Counted from the stretch's first letter, positions 46,611 to 56,559 are shown. The stretch is DNA of 64,000 bases from an uncultured Oscillospiraceae bacterium (GCA_934526065.1 CAKSZX010000003.1:1-64000), one strand, 5' to 3'. Notes: a model not told the origin generated them from the letters alone. Numbers and translations: made by a program.

Positions 46611-47816
46611 TTATTCACCAGCCTTTACATCGGAATAAATCATTGCCTTTGCCTCAACGGTTGCACCTTTATGCACCGTAACATTATTGCCCAAAACCGC
46701 AATGCCCCATTTTTCTATATCTTCCATTTTTTCAGGGCGTTGTCCTACCTTTGCTCCCTCTTCAACAACGCAGTTTTCGCCTATTATCGCATACCGAACA
46801 TCTGCGCCCTTTTTAATTACGGAACCCGGCATTACAACGGAATATCTGACATTTGCCCCTTCCTCAACCGTTACGCTTTGGAAAAGAACCGAGAAATCCA
46901 CAAAGCCGTCTATGTCACAACCTTCGCTGATCATAGAATTTTCTATTTCGGCTGTCCGTCCTATATGCTGCGGCGGAACGTTGTGGGTACGGGAATAAAT
47001 TCTCCAAGACTCATCCCAAACATCAAGGGGAACATTCGGGTCAAGCAGGTCAAGGTTTGAATCCCACAAACTGTCAATCGTACCTACATCTTTCCAATAT
47101 CCCTCAAAGTTATAGGCATAGAGCTTTTGCTCGTCTTTTAACATCTTAGGTATGATATTTTTGCCAAAGTCATTTTCGCTGGACTTATCGGCCTCGTCCT
47201 CTATGAGATATTTTTTCAATTTATCCCATGTGAATATGTATATACCCATTGACGCCAAATCCGAATCCGGCTCTTTCGGCTTTTCGGTAAACTTGACTAT
47301 TCTTCCGTCGTCGTTGCAGGTCATAATGCCAAAACGGCTTGCCTCCTCTTTCGGAACCTGTAAAACCGCAATGGTGGCGTCCGCCTTTTTCGCCTTGTGC
47401 CGTGCAAGCATCTTTTCATAATTCATTTTGTAGATGTGGTCGCCGGACAAAATCAAAACATACTGCGGGGCATATCTTTCGATAAAGTTTATGTTTTGAT
47501 AAATTGCATTTGCGGTGCCCTTGTACCAATCGCTGCCGGTGGCCTTTTGGTATGGGGGCAAAACATGTACACCGCCGTGAATTCTGTCCAAATCCCAAGG
47601 CTGACCGTTGCCCAAATACTCGTTCAGTTCCAAAGGCTGATACTGGGTTAAAACCCCAACGGTGTCAATACCGCTGTTTACACAGTTTGAAAGGGGGAAA
47701 TCTATAATTCTGTACTTTCCTCCGAAATAGACCGCCGGTTTTGCCGTTTGCCTTGTGAGGGCATAAAGCCTTGAACCCTGACCGCCTGCCAAAAGCATAG
47801 CTATACACTCTTTCAT
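46611..47816 (-). CDS. glgC: Glucose-1-phosphate adenylyltransferase (ADP-glucose pyrophosphorylase)
   Basis: This 401-residue enzyme makes ADP-glucose from ATP and glucose-1-phosphate, the committed step of glycogen synthesis. It has LLAGGQGSRLYALTRQTAKPA (nucleotide loop), GGKYRIIDFPLSNCVNSGI, WYKGTANAIYQN and SGDHIYKMNY, with a left-handed beta-helix at the C-terminus. Its ATG overlaps the glgB stop as ATGA and its ribosome-binding site AAGGAGAGG is within glgB, so the genes are tightly coupled. Confidence 0.96.
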   Translation of the reverse strand: MKECIAMLLAGGQGSRLYALTRQTAKPAVYFGGKYRIIDFPLSNCVNSGIDTVGVLTQYQPLELNEYLGNGQPWDLDRIHGGVHVLPPYQKATGSDWYKGTANAIYQNINFIERYAPQYVLILSGDHIYKMNYEKMLARHKAKKADATIAVLQVPKEEASRFGIMTCNDDGRIVKFTEKPKEPDSDLASMGIYIFTWDKLKKYLIEDEADKSSENDFGKNIIPKMLKDEQKLYAYNFEGYWKDVGTIDSLWDSNLDLLDPNVPLDVWDESWRIYSRTHNVPPQHIGRTAEIENSMISEGCDIDGFVDFSVLFQSVTVEEGANVRYSVVMPGSVIKKGADVRYAIIGENCVVEEGAKVGQRPEKMEDIEKWGIAVLGNNVTVHKGATVEAKAMIYSDVKAGE

Positions 47817-49744
47817 AATGTTCCTCTCCTTTTTTTACTTTTAGGCTCTGCCTGTTTTATATCATCCGGCACTGTGAAAAACAGCGTTGTCATAGCCGGA
47901 ATATTTATTTTTATATGGTTTTCTCTGCCGTGCATAGCTCCTTTTTTGCTGTGCACTGCCCTTGGGTTGCCGCCGCCCTTGCCGCCGTACTTTACATTGT
48001 CGGTATTGAATACCTCTTTGTAGTAACCGGGTTTCGGCACGCCGAACTCGTAGCCCTCATAACTGCTGCCGGAAAAATTGGACACGCACAAAAGAGATTT
48101 TCCCTCTCTGTCTTTTCTCAAAAAGACTATCACATTCTGTGTGCTGTCGTCGGCGGAAATCCACTCAAAGCCCTGCCAAGAGCAATCCTCCTGCCACAGG
48201 GGGCTGTTTGACAGATAGAACTTGTTTATATCCTTAACCATTTGGTTGGCCTTTGCGTGTAACGGCTTTTCAAGCAGGAACCAATCAATCTCCCTCTCCT
48301 CGCTAAACTCCGAATACTGGGCCAAATCCTGACCCATAAACAACAATTTTTTGCCCGGATGAGCTGTCATATACCCTATAAAAGAACGGAAACCCGCAAA
48401 TTTTTGTTCCTCGCTCCCCGGCATTTTATTCAGCAACGAGCCTTTCATATGCACAACCTCATCGTGACTTATTGGCAGAATAAAGTTCTCGCTGAAAGCG
48501 TACATAAACGAAAATGTTATCTTATTGTGTACCCCCGCACGGAAGTAAGGATCGGTTTTCATATAGTCCAGAATGTCATTCATCCAGCCCATATTCCACT
48601 TAAAGTTAAAACCCAAACCGCCCTTGTCGGCAGGTGCCGTTACCAAAGGCCATGCGGTAGATTCTTCCGCTATCATTAAGGCGTTGGGAAATCTTGCAAA
48701 AACTTCTGTGTTCAGCTTTTGTAAAAAGGCCACGGCCTCTAAGTTTTCATTTCCTCCGTTTTTGTTAGGGGTCCACTGCCCCGGCTGCCTGTTGTAGTCA
48801 AGGTACAACATACTTGCAACTGCGTCAACACGCAAGCCGTCAATGTGGTACTCTTTCAGCCAATACAAAGCGTTTGAAATCAAAAAGCTCTGCACTTCAC
48901 CCTTGCCGAAATCAAAAACCATGGTTCCCCATTCTTTGTGTTCCGCCATTTGCGGGTTTTGATTTTCGTAACAGGCCTTGCCGTCAAAATGATAAAGTCC
49001 GAATTCGTCTTTCGGAAAATGAGCAGGAACCCAGTCCATTATTACGCCTATTCCGTTTTGGTGCATACAGTCCACAAAATATTTAAAATCTTCCGGGGTG
49101 CCGTACCTGCTTGTAGGGGCGTAATATCCCCCTACCTGATACCCCCATGAACCGTCAAATGGATATTCGGAAATCGGCATAATTTCCACATGGGTGTACC
49201 CCATTTTTTTAACATATTTTGAAATTGCCTCGGCGCTTTCACGGTATGTATAAACGCTGCCGTCCGGGTGGCGCATAAAGCCGGAAAGATGCACTTCATA
49301 TATATTCATCGGGCAGTTGTATATAGGCTCTTTTTCCTGTGTCTGCCACTTTTTATCTTTCCATCTGTGTGCAGGTGCCCGATAAGCCTTAGAGGCGTTA
49401 CCCGGCCTTGTTTCAAAGTGAAAAGCATAAGGGTCGCTTTTATTAACGGTTTTGCCCCTTGTGTCGGTTATGGCGTATTTATATGATTGAAACTGCATAT
49501 CAGCCGTTACAACCGTTTGCCAAATGCCGCTGTCCTTTATGTTGTGCATAGGGTTTTGCCCCGCCTGCCAACCGTTAAAATCTCCCACAAGGGAAACCGC
49601 CGCAGCCCCCGGCGCCCAGACTGTGAAAACCCATTTATTTTTGCTTACCTTATGACTGCCGAAAAATGTATATGCCTCAAATAATTCGCCTTTTTTAAAC
49701 AGATATATCGGCAAATCGGTACGCCGGTCATCTAAATATTTCAT
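47813..49744 (-). CDS. glgB: 1,4-alpha-glucan branching enzyme
   Basis: This 643-residue GH13 enzyme introduces alpha-1,6 branches in glycogen. An N-terminal CBM48-like domain (WVFTVWAPGAAAVSLVGDFNGW) precedes the TIM barrel, with GLRVDAVASMLYLDY (nucleophile Asp), MIAEESTAW (acid Glu) and ISHDEVVHMKGSL (third Asp). The ATG follows GGAGGTG. It is the first gene of the glycogen operon. The 190-base gap upstream also holds the rlmH terminator; no strong promoter was seen, though a weak TTGAAA-16-TAATAT lies at 49765-49792. Confidence 0.95.
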   Translation of the reverse strand: MKYLDDRRTDLPIYLFKKGELFEAYTFFGSHKVSKNKWVFTVWAPGAAAVSLVGDFNGWQAGQNPMHNIKDSGIWQTVVTADMQFQSYKYAITDTRGKTVNKSDPYAFHFETRPGNASKAYRAPAHRWKDKKWQTQEKEPIYNCPMNIYEVHLSGFMRHPDGSVYTYRESAEAISKYVKKMGYTHVEIMPISEYPFDGSWGYQVGGYYAPTSRYGTPEDFKYFVDCMHQNGIGVIMDWVPAHFPKDEFGLYHFDGKACYENQNPQMAEHKEWGTMVFDFGKGEVQSFLISNALYWLKEYHIDGLRVDAVASMLYLDYNRQPGQWTPNKNGGNENLEAVAFLQKLNTEVFARFPNALMIAEESTAWPLVTAPADKGGLGFNFKWNMGWMNDILDYMKTDPYFRAGVHNKITFSFMYAFSENFILPISHDEVVHMKGSLLNKMPGSEEQKFAGFRSFIGYMTAHPGKKLLFMGQDLAQYSEFSEEREIDWFLLEKPLHAKANQMVKDINKFYLSNSPLWQEDCSWQGFEWISADDSTQNVIVFLRKDREGKSLLCVSNFSGSSYEGYEFGVPKPGYYKEVFNTDNVKYGGKGGGNPRAVHSKKGAMHGRENHIKINIPAMTTLFFTVPDDIKQAEPKSKKRRGTL

Positions 49745-49892
49745 CCGAACACCTCCATACTAATATATTACCATTTGAGAAAATTTTTTCAAGTCGGAAT
49801 ATGTACGAAAATATCAAAATACACTTGTGTAAACCGACAATTTTTATATAAAAAGCGGCATATTTTTACAAATTTACAAGATTTTTTCAAAA

Positions 49893-49922
49893 TAAAAACG
49901 GTGTGTTTACAATCCACACCGT
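49893..49922 (-). terminator. Terminator of rlmH
   Basis: ACGGTGTG pairs with CACACCGT; the minus strand continues TTTTTATTTTG. Confidence 0.85.
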
Positions 49923-49935
49923 AAAATATATTAAA

Positions 49936-50421
49936 TTATTTGTGATACTTAGTACCTGCATTTATGGAAAAGGCACGGTAAATTTGTTCCAAAGCCATAA
50001 GCCTGAAAAGCTGATGGGGGAAAGTCATCTTTGAAAAAGACATACGCAAATCCCGACGGACTTTAACTTTTTCCGAAAGCCCATGGCTTGAGCCGATTAT
50101 AAGGCATATACTTGAATACCCCTCTACCGCTTTTTGGTTAAACAGCTTTGCAAAGTCCTCGCTGGCAAGTTGCTTTCCCTCTATACACATGGCTATGACA
50201 TAGCTTTGTTTCGGTATGGCGGAAATTATTTTACCGCTCTCCTTTTCCAAAGCCTTGTCTATAAGGGTTTGGTTTAAGTTTTTCTCCGGCAAAGGTTCGT
50301 CCTCTATTTCCACAAGCTTAAAATCGCACATGGCTCTCAAACGCTTTATGTACTCGTTGCAGCCGTCGGTCAAAAAGCCCTTTTGTACCTTGCCCATTGT
50401 TATTAAAGTTACATTTATCAT
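49936..50421 (-). CDS. rlmH: 23S rRNA (pseudouridine-1915 N3) methyltransferase RlmH
   Basis: This 161-residue SPOUT-class methyltransferase modifies helix 69 of 23S rRNA. It shows MINVTLITMGKVQKGF, the SAM-binding knot (LIIGSSHGLSEKVKVRRDLRMSFSKMTFPHQL) and the C-terminal EQIYRAFSINAGTKYHK, all near identical to the family. The start follows AGGTGAC. It lies 10 bases after the metallo-hydrolase gene, the pairing seen downstream of walRK in many Firmicutes. Confidence 0.95.
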   Translation of the reverse strand: MINVTLITMGKVQKGFLTDGCNEYIKRLRAMCDFKLVEIEDEPLPEKNLNQTLIDKALEKESGKIISAIPKQSYVIAMCIEGKQLASEDFAKLFNQKAVEGYSSICLIIGSSHGLSEKVKVRRDLRMSFSKMTFPHQLFRLMALEQIYRAFSINAGTKYHK

Positions 50422-50431
50422 ATTTTGTCAC

Positions 50432-51220
50432 CTAAAAGAAAGCCGGCCGTGTGACGGAATTTCTTGAATTGACCCTTACTTTTACATCCTTATCAAACAC
50501 AATGCCTACATTTTTTGCCGTTGCAGCAATACTTGTCAGTGCAGTTGTGGGGGTGTTGTTGGTCTGTGAAAGGTGACATAGTTGTATTTGCTTTGCACCT
50601 TTTTCCACAAGTTTTGATATTGCCAATCCGGACTGTATGTTGCTCAAATGTCCGTAATCGGAGTCTATTCTCTCTTTCAGATAATAAGGATAAGGCCCAT
50701 CGGCCAACATTCTGTTGTCATAATTGGCCTCGATAACCGTAAGATCCGTATTTGAAAGATTGTGTAAAATGTTTTCGGTTATATGTCCAAGGTCGGTGGC
50801 AATAGCCATTTGACTGCCCTCCGTATGTACCCTAAAACCCATACAGCCTGCGGAATCGTGAGGTGTGTCAAAGCCGGTTACAAAAAAATCCCCCAAATCT
50901 TCTCCGCCGTAATTCATACAGCGCACATCCGTATGTGCCGGTACAAGTTCACGCTTTACAAGATACTCCGCCGTTGCCGGGTTTGTGTACAAAGGCACAT
51001 GAATGTTTTTTAAAAATACTTTCAATCCCTTTATGTGGTCGCTGTGTTCGTGGCTTACCAAAACACCCTGTAAATTTTTTATATCCAACCCTGCGTCTTT
51101 TAATGCGGCATTGGTGATTTTTGCGCTTTTGCCTACATCTATGAGTATAAATTTGCTGTCTTTTTCAACGACAGAACAGTTGCCGGAAGAGCCGGAGTAA
51201 AGTGATATATATCTTGCCAT
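50432..51220 (-). CDS. walJ: Metallo-beta-lactamase-fold hydrolase, WalJ/YycJ type
   Basis: This 262-residue cytosolic hydrolase has the metal motif SHEHSDHIKGL, a further histidine in DTPHDSAGCMGF, the Asp in ATDLGH, and a C-terminal CHLSQTNNT histidine. YycJ proteins are linked to coordination of cell division or wall metabolism with replication and may act on DNA. I chose ATG 51220 (MARYISLYSGSSGN), the family start, although the upstream site is only GGAAC; the open frame to 51322 overlaps murA and is not supported. The walRK genes are not in the window. Confidence 0.85.
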   Translation of the reverse strand: MARYISLYSGSSGNCSVVEKDSKFILIDVGKSAKITNAALKDAGLDIKNLQGVLVSHEHSDHIKGLKVFLKNIHVPLYTNPATAEYLVKRELVPAHTDVRCMNYGGEDLGDFFVTGFDTPHDSAGCMGFRVHTEGSQMAIATDLGHITENILHNLSNTDLTVIEANYDNRMLADGPYPYYLKERIDSDYGHLSNIQSGLAISKLVEKGAKQIQLCHLSQTNNTPTTALTSIAATAKNVGIVFDKDVKVRVNSRNSVTRPAFF

Positions 51221-51281
51221 TTTATAGTTCCGTTCCAAAAATACGGGCGGAGATGAAAAATTCAGCTCTGCCCGATGTAAA

Positions 51282-52568
51282 TCAATATGCCTTTTTAAGT
51301 GTTCCGCTTTCAGGAATATCAACCTTTACAATGTTGCCGCCTAAAGCGCGTATTTTTTTAACTATGTCAACATAGCCTCTTTCAACGTGAGAAATTTCGG
51401 ATATTTCACTTTGACCGTCCGCACATAAAGCCGCAACAACCAAAGCCGCACCGGCTCTCAAATCCGTTGCCACAACAGGCGCCGGACGAAGTTTTTCAAC
51501 CCCTTCAAAAACGGCAACCTTGCCCTCAACATGGATATTGGCGCCCATTTTTATAAGTTCGTCACAATATTTAAATCGGCTGTCCCAAATGCTTTCGGTG
51601 ATAATTGAAGTACCCTTTGCAAGGCACAATAAAACGCCTATTATAGATTGCATATCCGTAGGGAAACCCGGGTGAGGCATTGTCTTAATGTTTGTTGCCT
51701 GGTATTCTTTTGCACCGGTAACATGAACATAATCGTCAAATTCTTCCACATTTGCGCCTATTACACGCAACTTGCTTGTAATGCTTTCAAGATGTTTGGG
51801 TATAACATTTTTAATGACTATATCCCCTCTTGTAGCTGCAGCGGCAACCATAAATGTACCGGCTTCTATTTGATCCGGGATAATTGCATAATCTGCGCCG
51901 TGCATAACTTTTACGCCGCGTATTTTTATAACATCTGTACCGGCGCCTCTTACATCCGCACCCATGGTGTTCAAAAAGTTTGCCACATCAACAATGTGAG
52001 GTTCTTTCGCCACATTTTCCAAAATAGTGGTGCCATCTGCCATAACGGAAGCAAGCATTGCGTTTATTGTAGCCCCTACCGACGCCGTGTCGAAGAACAC
52101 ATGAGCGCCCACAAGATTTTCGCTTTCAACATTTATCATTGCATAGTCCAAATCGTACTGGGCACCCAAAGCCGTAAACGCTTTAAGATGTTGGTCAATA
52201 GGGCGTGCCCCTAAATTACAGCCGCCTGGCATTGGCACATTGGCCCTGCCGAACTTTGACAAAAGGCTTCCTATAAAATAGTATGAAGCACGGAATTTTG
52301 CCCCAAGCTCAAGAGGCACCTCCGTTGTGTTAACATCGGTTGTGTCAATTTCAAGGCTTGATGAGCTGAGACGCCTAACACGGGCGCCCATCCGACGAAG
52401 AATGTCGATCTCATAACCTATATCGCTTATATCCGGTATATTTTCAAGAGTGCAAACGCCTCCTGCCAAAACCGTGGCAGGCAAAATTGCAACCGCCGCA
52501 TTTTTGGCTCCGCTTATTGTAACTTCTCCGTGAAGCGGCTTACCGCCTGTAATAATATATTTTTCCAA
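51282..52568 (-). CDS. murA: UDP-N-acetylglucosamine 1-carboxyvinyltransferase
   Basis: This 428-residue enzyme starts peptidoglycan synthesis by adding enolpyruvate to UDP-GlcNAc. Lys22 (SGAKNAA) and Cys117 in PGGCNLGARPIDQH are the catalytic residues; the cysteine form is fosfomycin-sensitive. Internal pseudo-symmetry and PHPGFPTDMQ are present. A promoter (TTGACA-18-TAGAAT) lies upstream. It is monocistronic or read through to the walJ-rlmH pair. Firmicutes often carry a second murA, not seen here. Confidence 0.95.
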   Translation of the reverse strand: MEKYIITGGKPLHGEVTISGAKNAAVAILPATVLAGGVCTLENIPDISDIGYEIDILRRMGARVRRLSSSSLEIDTTDVNTTEVPLELGAKFRASYYFIGSLLSKFGRANVPMPGGCNLGARPIDQHLKAFTALGAQYDLDYAMINVESENLVGAHVFFDTASVGATINAMLASVMADGTTILENVAKEPHIVDVANFLNTMGADVRGAGTDVIKIRGVKVMHGADYAIIPDQIEAGTFMVAAAATRGDIVIKNVIPKHLESITSKLRVIGANVEEFDDYVHVTGAKEYQATNIKTMPHPGFPTDMQSIIGVLLCLAKGTSIITESIWDSRFKYCDELIKMGANIHVEGKVAVFEGVEKLRPAPVVATDLRAGAALVVAALCADGQSEISEISHVERGYVDIVKKIRALGGNIVKVDIPESGTLKKAY

Positions 52569-52634
52569 GTCAATTCTCCTTTGGAGCTACTTTATGTATA
52601 GTGTATTATAAATATCTCTCAGTCAAACTACTAT

Positions 52635-52664
52635 ATTCTACACTATTTTACATTGTTTTGTCAA
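52635..52664 (-). promoter_or_regulatory. Promoter of murA
   Basis: On the minus strand TTGACA (52659-52664), 18 bases, TAGAAT (52635-52640), about 70 bases before the start codon. Confidence 0.6.
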
Positions 52665-52765
52665 AAAAACAATTAAAAAATTCGGACAAAATATGTGTTT
52701 TTGTTACAAATATCTGAACTTTTATCCGTTTGTGGCTGTTTGCTGTCTGATATATCATATTCAAG

Positions 52766-52798
52766 CTGTCCGCTTTGTGTGTAACCCAAGGCGGACAG
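52766..52798 (-). terminator. Hairpin after the M23 peptidase gene
   Basis: CTGTCCGC pairs with GCGGACAG with a 17-base loop. No T-run follows on the minus strand, so it may be a weak or Rho-assisted end. Confidence 0.4.
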
Positions 52799-52814
52799 TG
52801 ATATTTTGCCCCTT

Positions 52815-54575
52815 TTACAGGTAGTTGAATGGGTTGTAACGGAAGTTGCCGTTCTTAACTTCAAAGTGACAGTGAGGTCCCGTTGAGTTACCTGTGCTGC
52901 CCACATAGGCTATAAGCTGACCCTTTGATACGCTCTGTCCCCGTGATACCGCAAGTGACGAGCAGTGGCCGTACAATGTCTGATAACCGCCGTGTTCGAT
53001 GATTACATATACGCCGTAACCTCTGTTAGTGTAAACCGCCGTTGTAACAACACCGGAATCCGCCGCATAGATAGGCGTACCGACATTTGCACGAATATCC
53101 AAGCCGTTATGAGCAGGATACTGGCCGGCAAAGCCTCTTGAAAGGCCTTTGTAACCCGGTACAGGCCACATAAGGCTGCCTGTGCCGCTTGTGGCAACAA
53201 CTGTTCCTTTGTAAAGACGACCCACCTGGGTGATCTGGTCAACAGCTTCTTTGACAACGGTTGACTGAATAATCGTCTCGCCCTGATATACGCCGTCTAT
53301 GTATTCTACATCTACAACTTCTTCTTTTATACCGTTTTGACCCTGCTGGGTAACTTTTCTCACACCGAATGTAAGTGAGTTGTTATCCTCTGTCTTAGAC
53401 CGGAAAGGTATTTCAACCTGTCTTGTAACCCTCTCGGTATACTTAACCTGCAAGAACGGCACAGAAGCACTTATGATAAGCTGGTCGCCTATCCACATAC
53501 CGCCGCCTTCAAGACCCGGGTTCAAACTGTAAAGCTGATTTAATGTAAGCCCGTGTTCGGAAGCTATCTTAGACGGTGAATCCCCCTGTACAACAGTGTA
53601 AACCTGCTGGCCGCTTACCTCACTTACAACGGTTGTTGCAAGCTCCTCATCCGGAACTATGGTGCCGGTAAAGTAAATACCGTAAACAAGGCTGACATCC
53701 TGTACAAATGAAACAGTTCTGTTTTCGTCTCCGTTTTCGTAAGGGGCTTTAAGGCTGTCTAAAGCCCGGTTAAGTTTTGTCGGGTCTTTTACTGCGGCTA
53801 CAAATTTGCCGTCAACATAAAGGCCTGTGGCCTCTACAATATCCCGTGACGATGCGCTTAACATATTGTTGGCAAGCTGTCTTTCGCTAATGGTCTCATC
53901 GTCGGATTTTACGGATACCATTTTTATATCCGAGTTAAAGGTCCACTTTTCGTCGTTTGTGCTGACGATTTTGTTTTGAATTATATTATTGGCGTTTTTT
54001 ACAGTGTTGTAATTTGCGACGGTACCCAGATTTTCGCCGCCGGAATAAACCTGAATTGCATAATTTTTTGAAAGGCCGGAATTCATAACCAACAAAAACA
54101 GCCGGCAAGTCAATATCGGCATTGTGTAAGACAAAATAATCTCCGCCGACTTGTTGTGTCTTGAAAGACCGTCTTTAAAATAAGATTTAATCTCGCCGAA
54201 TGTGTTTACGCTTTTATCATTCTTTGTGGTTTTAAAAATATCCGTGGCCTTTGAGAGCGCCGTGTTGGCGATGCCCAAAGGTTCCCCCAAGTCATCAAGC
54301 AAAACGCCTGCAAGGTTGTCCATAAAGTCCAAAACATTTTGCAAAAATTTTTCAATAGGTATTAAGACTGTTTTTTCAACGGCTTTTGCTGTCATTTTGC
54401 AAGCCGCATCTATATTATAACCCACTTTATAAAAATTATATATCAAAAAATTTTTTATTCCCTGAGACGTAACATTAGGGGTGTTATATCTTTTAAAGCT
54501 GTTTATCACCGATGAACCGGTTTTTCTTCTTTTGCCATTGGCAGGGGTTTTATTACCCTTTTTGTAAAATGGCAT
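52815..54575 (-). CDS. Membrane-anchored LysM-G5-M23 peptidoglycan endopeptidase
   Basis: This 586-residue protein has a long basic N-terminal cytoplasmic part, one membrane span near residues 152-168 (SYTMPILTCRLFLLVMNSG), then an extracellular region. That region contains LysM (YTVVQGDSPSKIASEHGLTL, about 320-365), a G5 domain (VKYTERVTRQVEIPF, about 370-445), and a C-terminal M23/LytM metallopeptidase with zinc ligands in AHNGLDIRA and GPHCHFEVK and the accessory TLYGHCSSL. The protein should bind and cut peptidoglycan cross-links at division or elongation. All catalytic residues are present. It is monocistronic. Confidence 0.92.
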   Translation of the reverse strand: MPFYKKGNKTPANGKRRKTGSSVINSFKRYNTPNVTSQGIKNFLIYNFYKVGYNIDAACKMTAKAVEKTVLIPIEKFLQNVLDFMDNLAGVLLDDLGEPLGIANTALSKATDIFKTTKNDKSVNTFGEIKSYFKDGLSRHNKSAEIILSYTMPILTCRLFLLVMNSGLSKNYAIQVYSGGENLGTVANYNTVKNANNIIQNKIVSTNDEKWTFNSDIKMVSVKSDDETISERQLANNMLSASSRDIVEATGLYVDGKFVAAVKDPTKLNRALDSLKAPYENGDENRTVSFVQDVSLVYGIYFTGTIVPDEELATTVVSEVSGQQVYTVVQGDSPSKIASEHGLTLNQLYSLNPGLEGGGMWIGDQLIISASVPFLQVKYTERVTRQVEIPFRSKTEDNNSLTFGVRKVTQQGQNGIKEEVVDVEYIDGVYQGETIIQSTVVKEAVDQITQVGRLYKGTVVATSGTGSLMWPVPGYKGLSRGFAGQYPAHNGLDIRANVGTPIYAADSGVVTTAVYTNRGYGVYVIIEHGGYQTLYGHCSSLAVSRGQSVSKGQLIAYVGSTGNSTGPHCHFEVKNGNFRYNPFNYL

Positions 54576-54718
54576 TGACTCATCTCCTTTTTTCTAAACT
54601 CCGATTAAAAATTATACCATTCTTAATTACTTTTTTCAAGAAATCAGGTGTGAAAACACCCTTTTCAATAGCGAAATTTACATTTTGGCAACAAATTATA
54701 CACTTTTTAATGGTTTTT

Positions 54719-55588
54719 TCACATTTGATTTACCAAATTTTCCATATCCGCCGGCAATTTTGACGCAAGTTCAACCCTCTTGCCGCCGTCCGGGGTAGTA
54801 AAGCTGAGGTGCGAACAGTGCAAAGCGTGCCTGCCGATTTTATCGGTTTCTCCGCCGTATAAATCATCACCCAAAAGGCTGTGGCCTATGTAAGAAAAGT
54901 GCACTCTTATTTGATGTGTGCGGCCTGTGTGCAGTTTTATATTTACAAGGCTCATTCCGCCGCCGCTTTTTTCGGTGAAATATTCCGTAACCGCATTTTG
55001 CCCGTCCTCTCGCACACACCTTATCATCAGCGAGTTATCTGCTCTGGCTATGGGGGCGTCAATTATTCCATGGTCTTTTTCAAGGCTGCCGGACACAATG
55101 GCAGTATAAGTTTTTTCTGCCTTGTCTTTTAAAAATTCGGCGGTGTAAGCGTCAAGGGCTATTAAAACAAGGCCGGATGTATTCCTGTCCAGTCTGTTTA
55201 CAATTCTCGGCACCTTTGTTTCGCCTCTCTCCTGCCAGTAGCCCACAAAATAATTTGCCAGTGTATCGTCGTAGTGGTTAAAAGATGGGTGGCAGGGCAT
55301 ATTCCGGGGCTTTTCCACAACCATACAGCAGTTATCAAGATAGAGGATGTTTAAATGCCCATACCGTGGCACAACATCGGTTTCCTCCCGTGCGCCGTCA
55401 AGGTTTACGGTAACACTTTGCCCCGGCTGTAACCTGTAATCGGTATTTTGCTTTACCCCGTCAACGGTTATTCCGTCCCGGTTAAATTTTACCTTTTTTA
55501 TAAGGGCAATGCTGACCCCTTGATTTTTCAAAAACTTAGAGAGTTTAAGCCCCCGGTCTTTCTCCCGGGTTTTGAATGTATATTGCAA
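54719..55588 (-). CDS. RluA-family pseudouridine synthase
   Basis: This 289-residue protein has an N-terminal S4-like segment (LKLSKFLKNQGVSIALIKKVKF) and the catalytic RIVNRLDRNTSGLVLIA with its aspartate, then HTGRTHQIRVHFSYIGHSLLGDDLYGG. It modifies uridines in rRNA or tRNA; the exact target (RluD-like or another) cannot be told. I chose TTG 55588 because AAGGGGGA lies 7 bases upstream. The GTG at 55639 lies inside what looks like the promoter (TGTTATAAT). Confidence 0.88.
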   Translation of the reverse strand: MQYTFKTREKDRGLKLSKFLKNQGVSIALIKKVKFNRDGITVDGVKQNTDYRLQPGQSVTVNLDGAREETDVVPRYGHLNILYLDNCCMVVEKPRNMPCHPSFNHYDDTLANYFVGYWQERGETKVPRIVNRLDRNTSGLVLIALDAYTAEFLKDKAEKTYTAIVSGSLEKDHGIIDAPIARADNSLMIRCVREDGQNAVTEYFTEKSGGGMSLVNIKLHTGRTHQIRVHFSYIGHSLLGDDLYGGETDKIGRHALHCSHLSFTTPDGGKRVELASKLPADMENLVNQM

Positions 55589-55752
55589 CTGAAAATCCCC
55601 CTTGTGGCTGTTTATGATATTATAACATATTTCTGTCACTTAGAGCTATTTTGTCTGAAAAGTTTGTGAATTTTTCTTTTTAACAATAATTTTCGGTTGA
55701 ATTATAAGAAAAAATGTGATAAACTTTTTTAGTATCTTATGGGAGGTATGTT

Positions 55753-56169
55753 ATGTACTGTGAAAAATGCGGCGAAGAAATAAACGATAACGCTCTTTTT
55801 TGCCCTTATTGCGGCTACAAAGTAGGCGTGCAACCGGCACACGGCGGCAACATACTTTATGATTTTGACCCTTACCATGGGTATGACAATTCATATCGGG
55901 AAGACCGGTACCGGGAATATGACCCGGGCTATGCGCCACATTACCGCTACAAATCCACTGCGGCGGTTTTGGCTCTTTTGTTCGGTTGGTTGGGGTTACA
56001 TAATTTTTATTTGGGTTACACTAAAAAGGGCTTGATACAGTTTTTTCTCAACTTTTTGGGGCTTGGCTTTGTTTCCGCCATTTGGTCGCTGTTTGAGTTT
56101 ATCAATATTATCAGCGGCAAAATCGCCTATGACGGCCGCGGTTACCCGTTACAATCCCGCAAAAGATAA
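55753..56169 (+). CDS. Zinc-ribbon and TM2-domain membrane protein
   Basis: This 138-residue protein begins with a zinc ribbon (CEKCG and CPYCG, residues 3-20). A Tyr/Asp/Arg-rich linker (residues 35-66) follows, then a TM2 domain: two membrane helices around LLFGWLGLHNFYLGYTKKGLIQFFL and FVSAIWSLFEFINII. The role of TM2 proteins in bacteria is unknown. The ATG follows GGGAGG. It lies between a divergent RluA gene and rnpB. Confidence 0.85.
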   Translation: MYCEKCGEEINDNALFCPYCGYKVGVQPAHGGNILYDFDPYHGYDNSYREDRYREYDPGYAPHYRYKSTAAVLALLFGWLGLHNFYLGYTKKGLIQFFLNFLGLGFVSAIWSLFEFINIISGKIAYDGRGYPLQSRKR

Positions 56170-56192
56170 AAGGTACAATTAAATAGTTTTTT

Positions 56193-56527
56193 ACGAGTAA
56201 AACATACGATGGCGGGGGCATTTATGCCCGTGAGGAAAGTCCGTGCTGCTCAGGACAGGATAGCTGATAACGTCAGCCGAGGGCGACCTTAGAGATAGTG
56301 CAACAGAGATATACCGCCGTTTTACAACGGCAAGGGTGGAAAGGCGAGGCAAGAGCTCACCGGAGGTGCGGAGACGCATCTGCCATGTAAACCTTATCCG
56401 CAGCAACTCCCGACAGCAGAGCATTAACGTAGTCCTGCGGCTCTCAGGAGGAGGCTTGAGGCGCAGAGCAATCTGCGCAGTAGATAGATCATCGTTTAAT
56501 ACAGAACACGGCTTACGGTTTACTCGT
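56193..56527 (+). ncRNA. rnpB: RNase P RNA (class A)
   Basis: This catalytic RNA matures tRNA 5' ends. The terminal P1 helix pairs ACGAGTAAA (from 56193) with TTTACTCGT (to 56527). Conserved blocks are present in order: GAGGAAAGTCCG (CR-I), ACAGAGATATACCGCC, AAGGGTGGAAAGGCGAGGCA, AGAGCTCACCG, TGTAAACC, and ACAGAACACGGCTTACGG near the 3' end. A strong terminator follows. The length of about 335 bases fits the ancestral class A form rather than the Bacillus B form. Confidence 0.96.
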
Positions 56528-56534
56528 ATCTATA

Positions 56535-56559
56535 AAAGCGGAGGTTTCCTCCGCTTTTT
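56535..56559 (+). terminator. Terminator of rnpB
   Basis: AAGCGGAGG pairs with CCTCCGCTT and is followed by TTTTC. Confidence 0.88.
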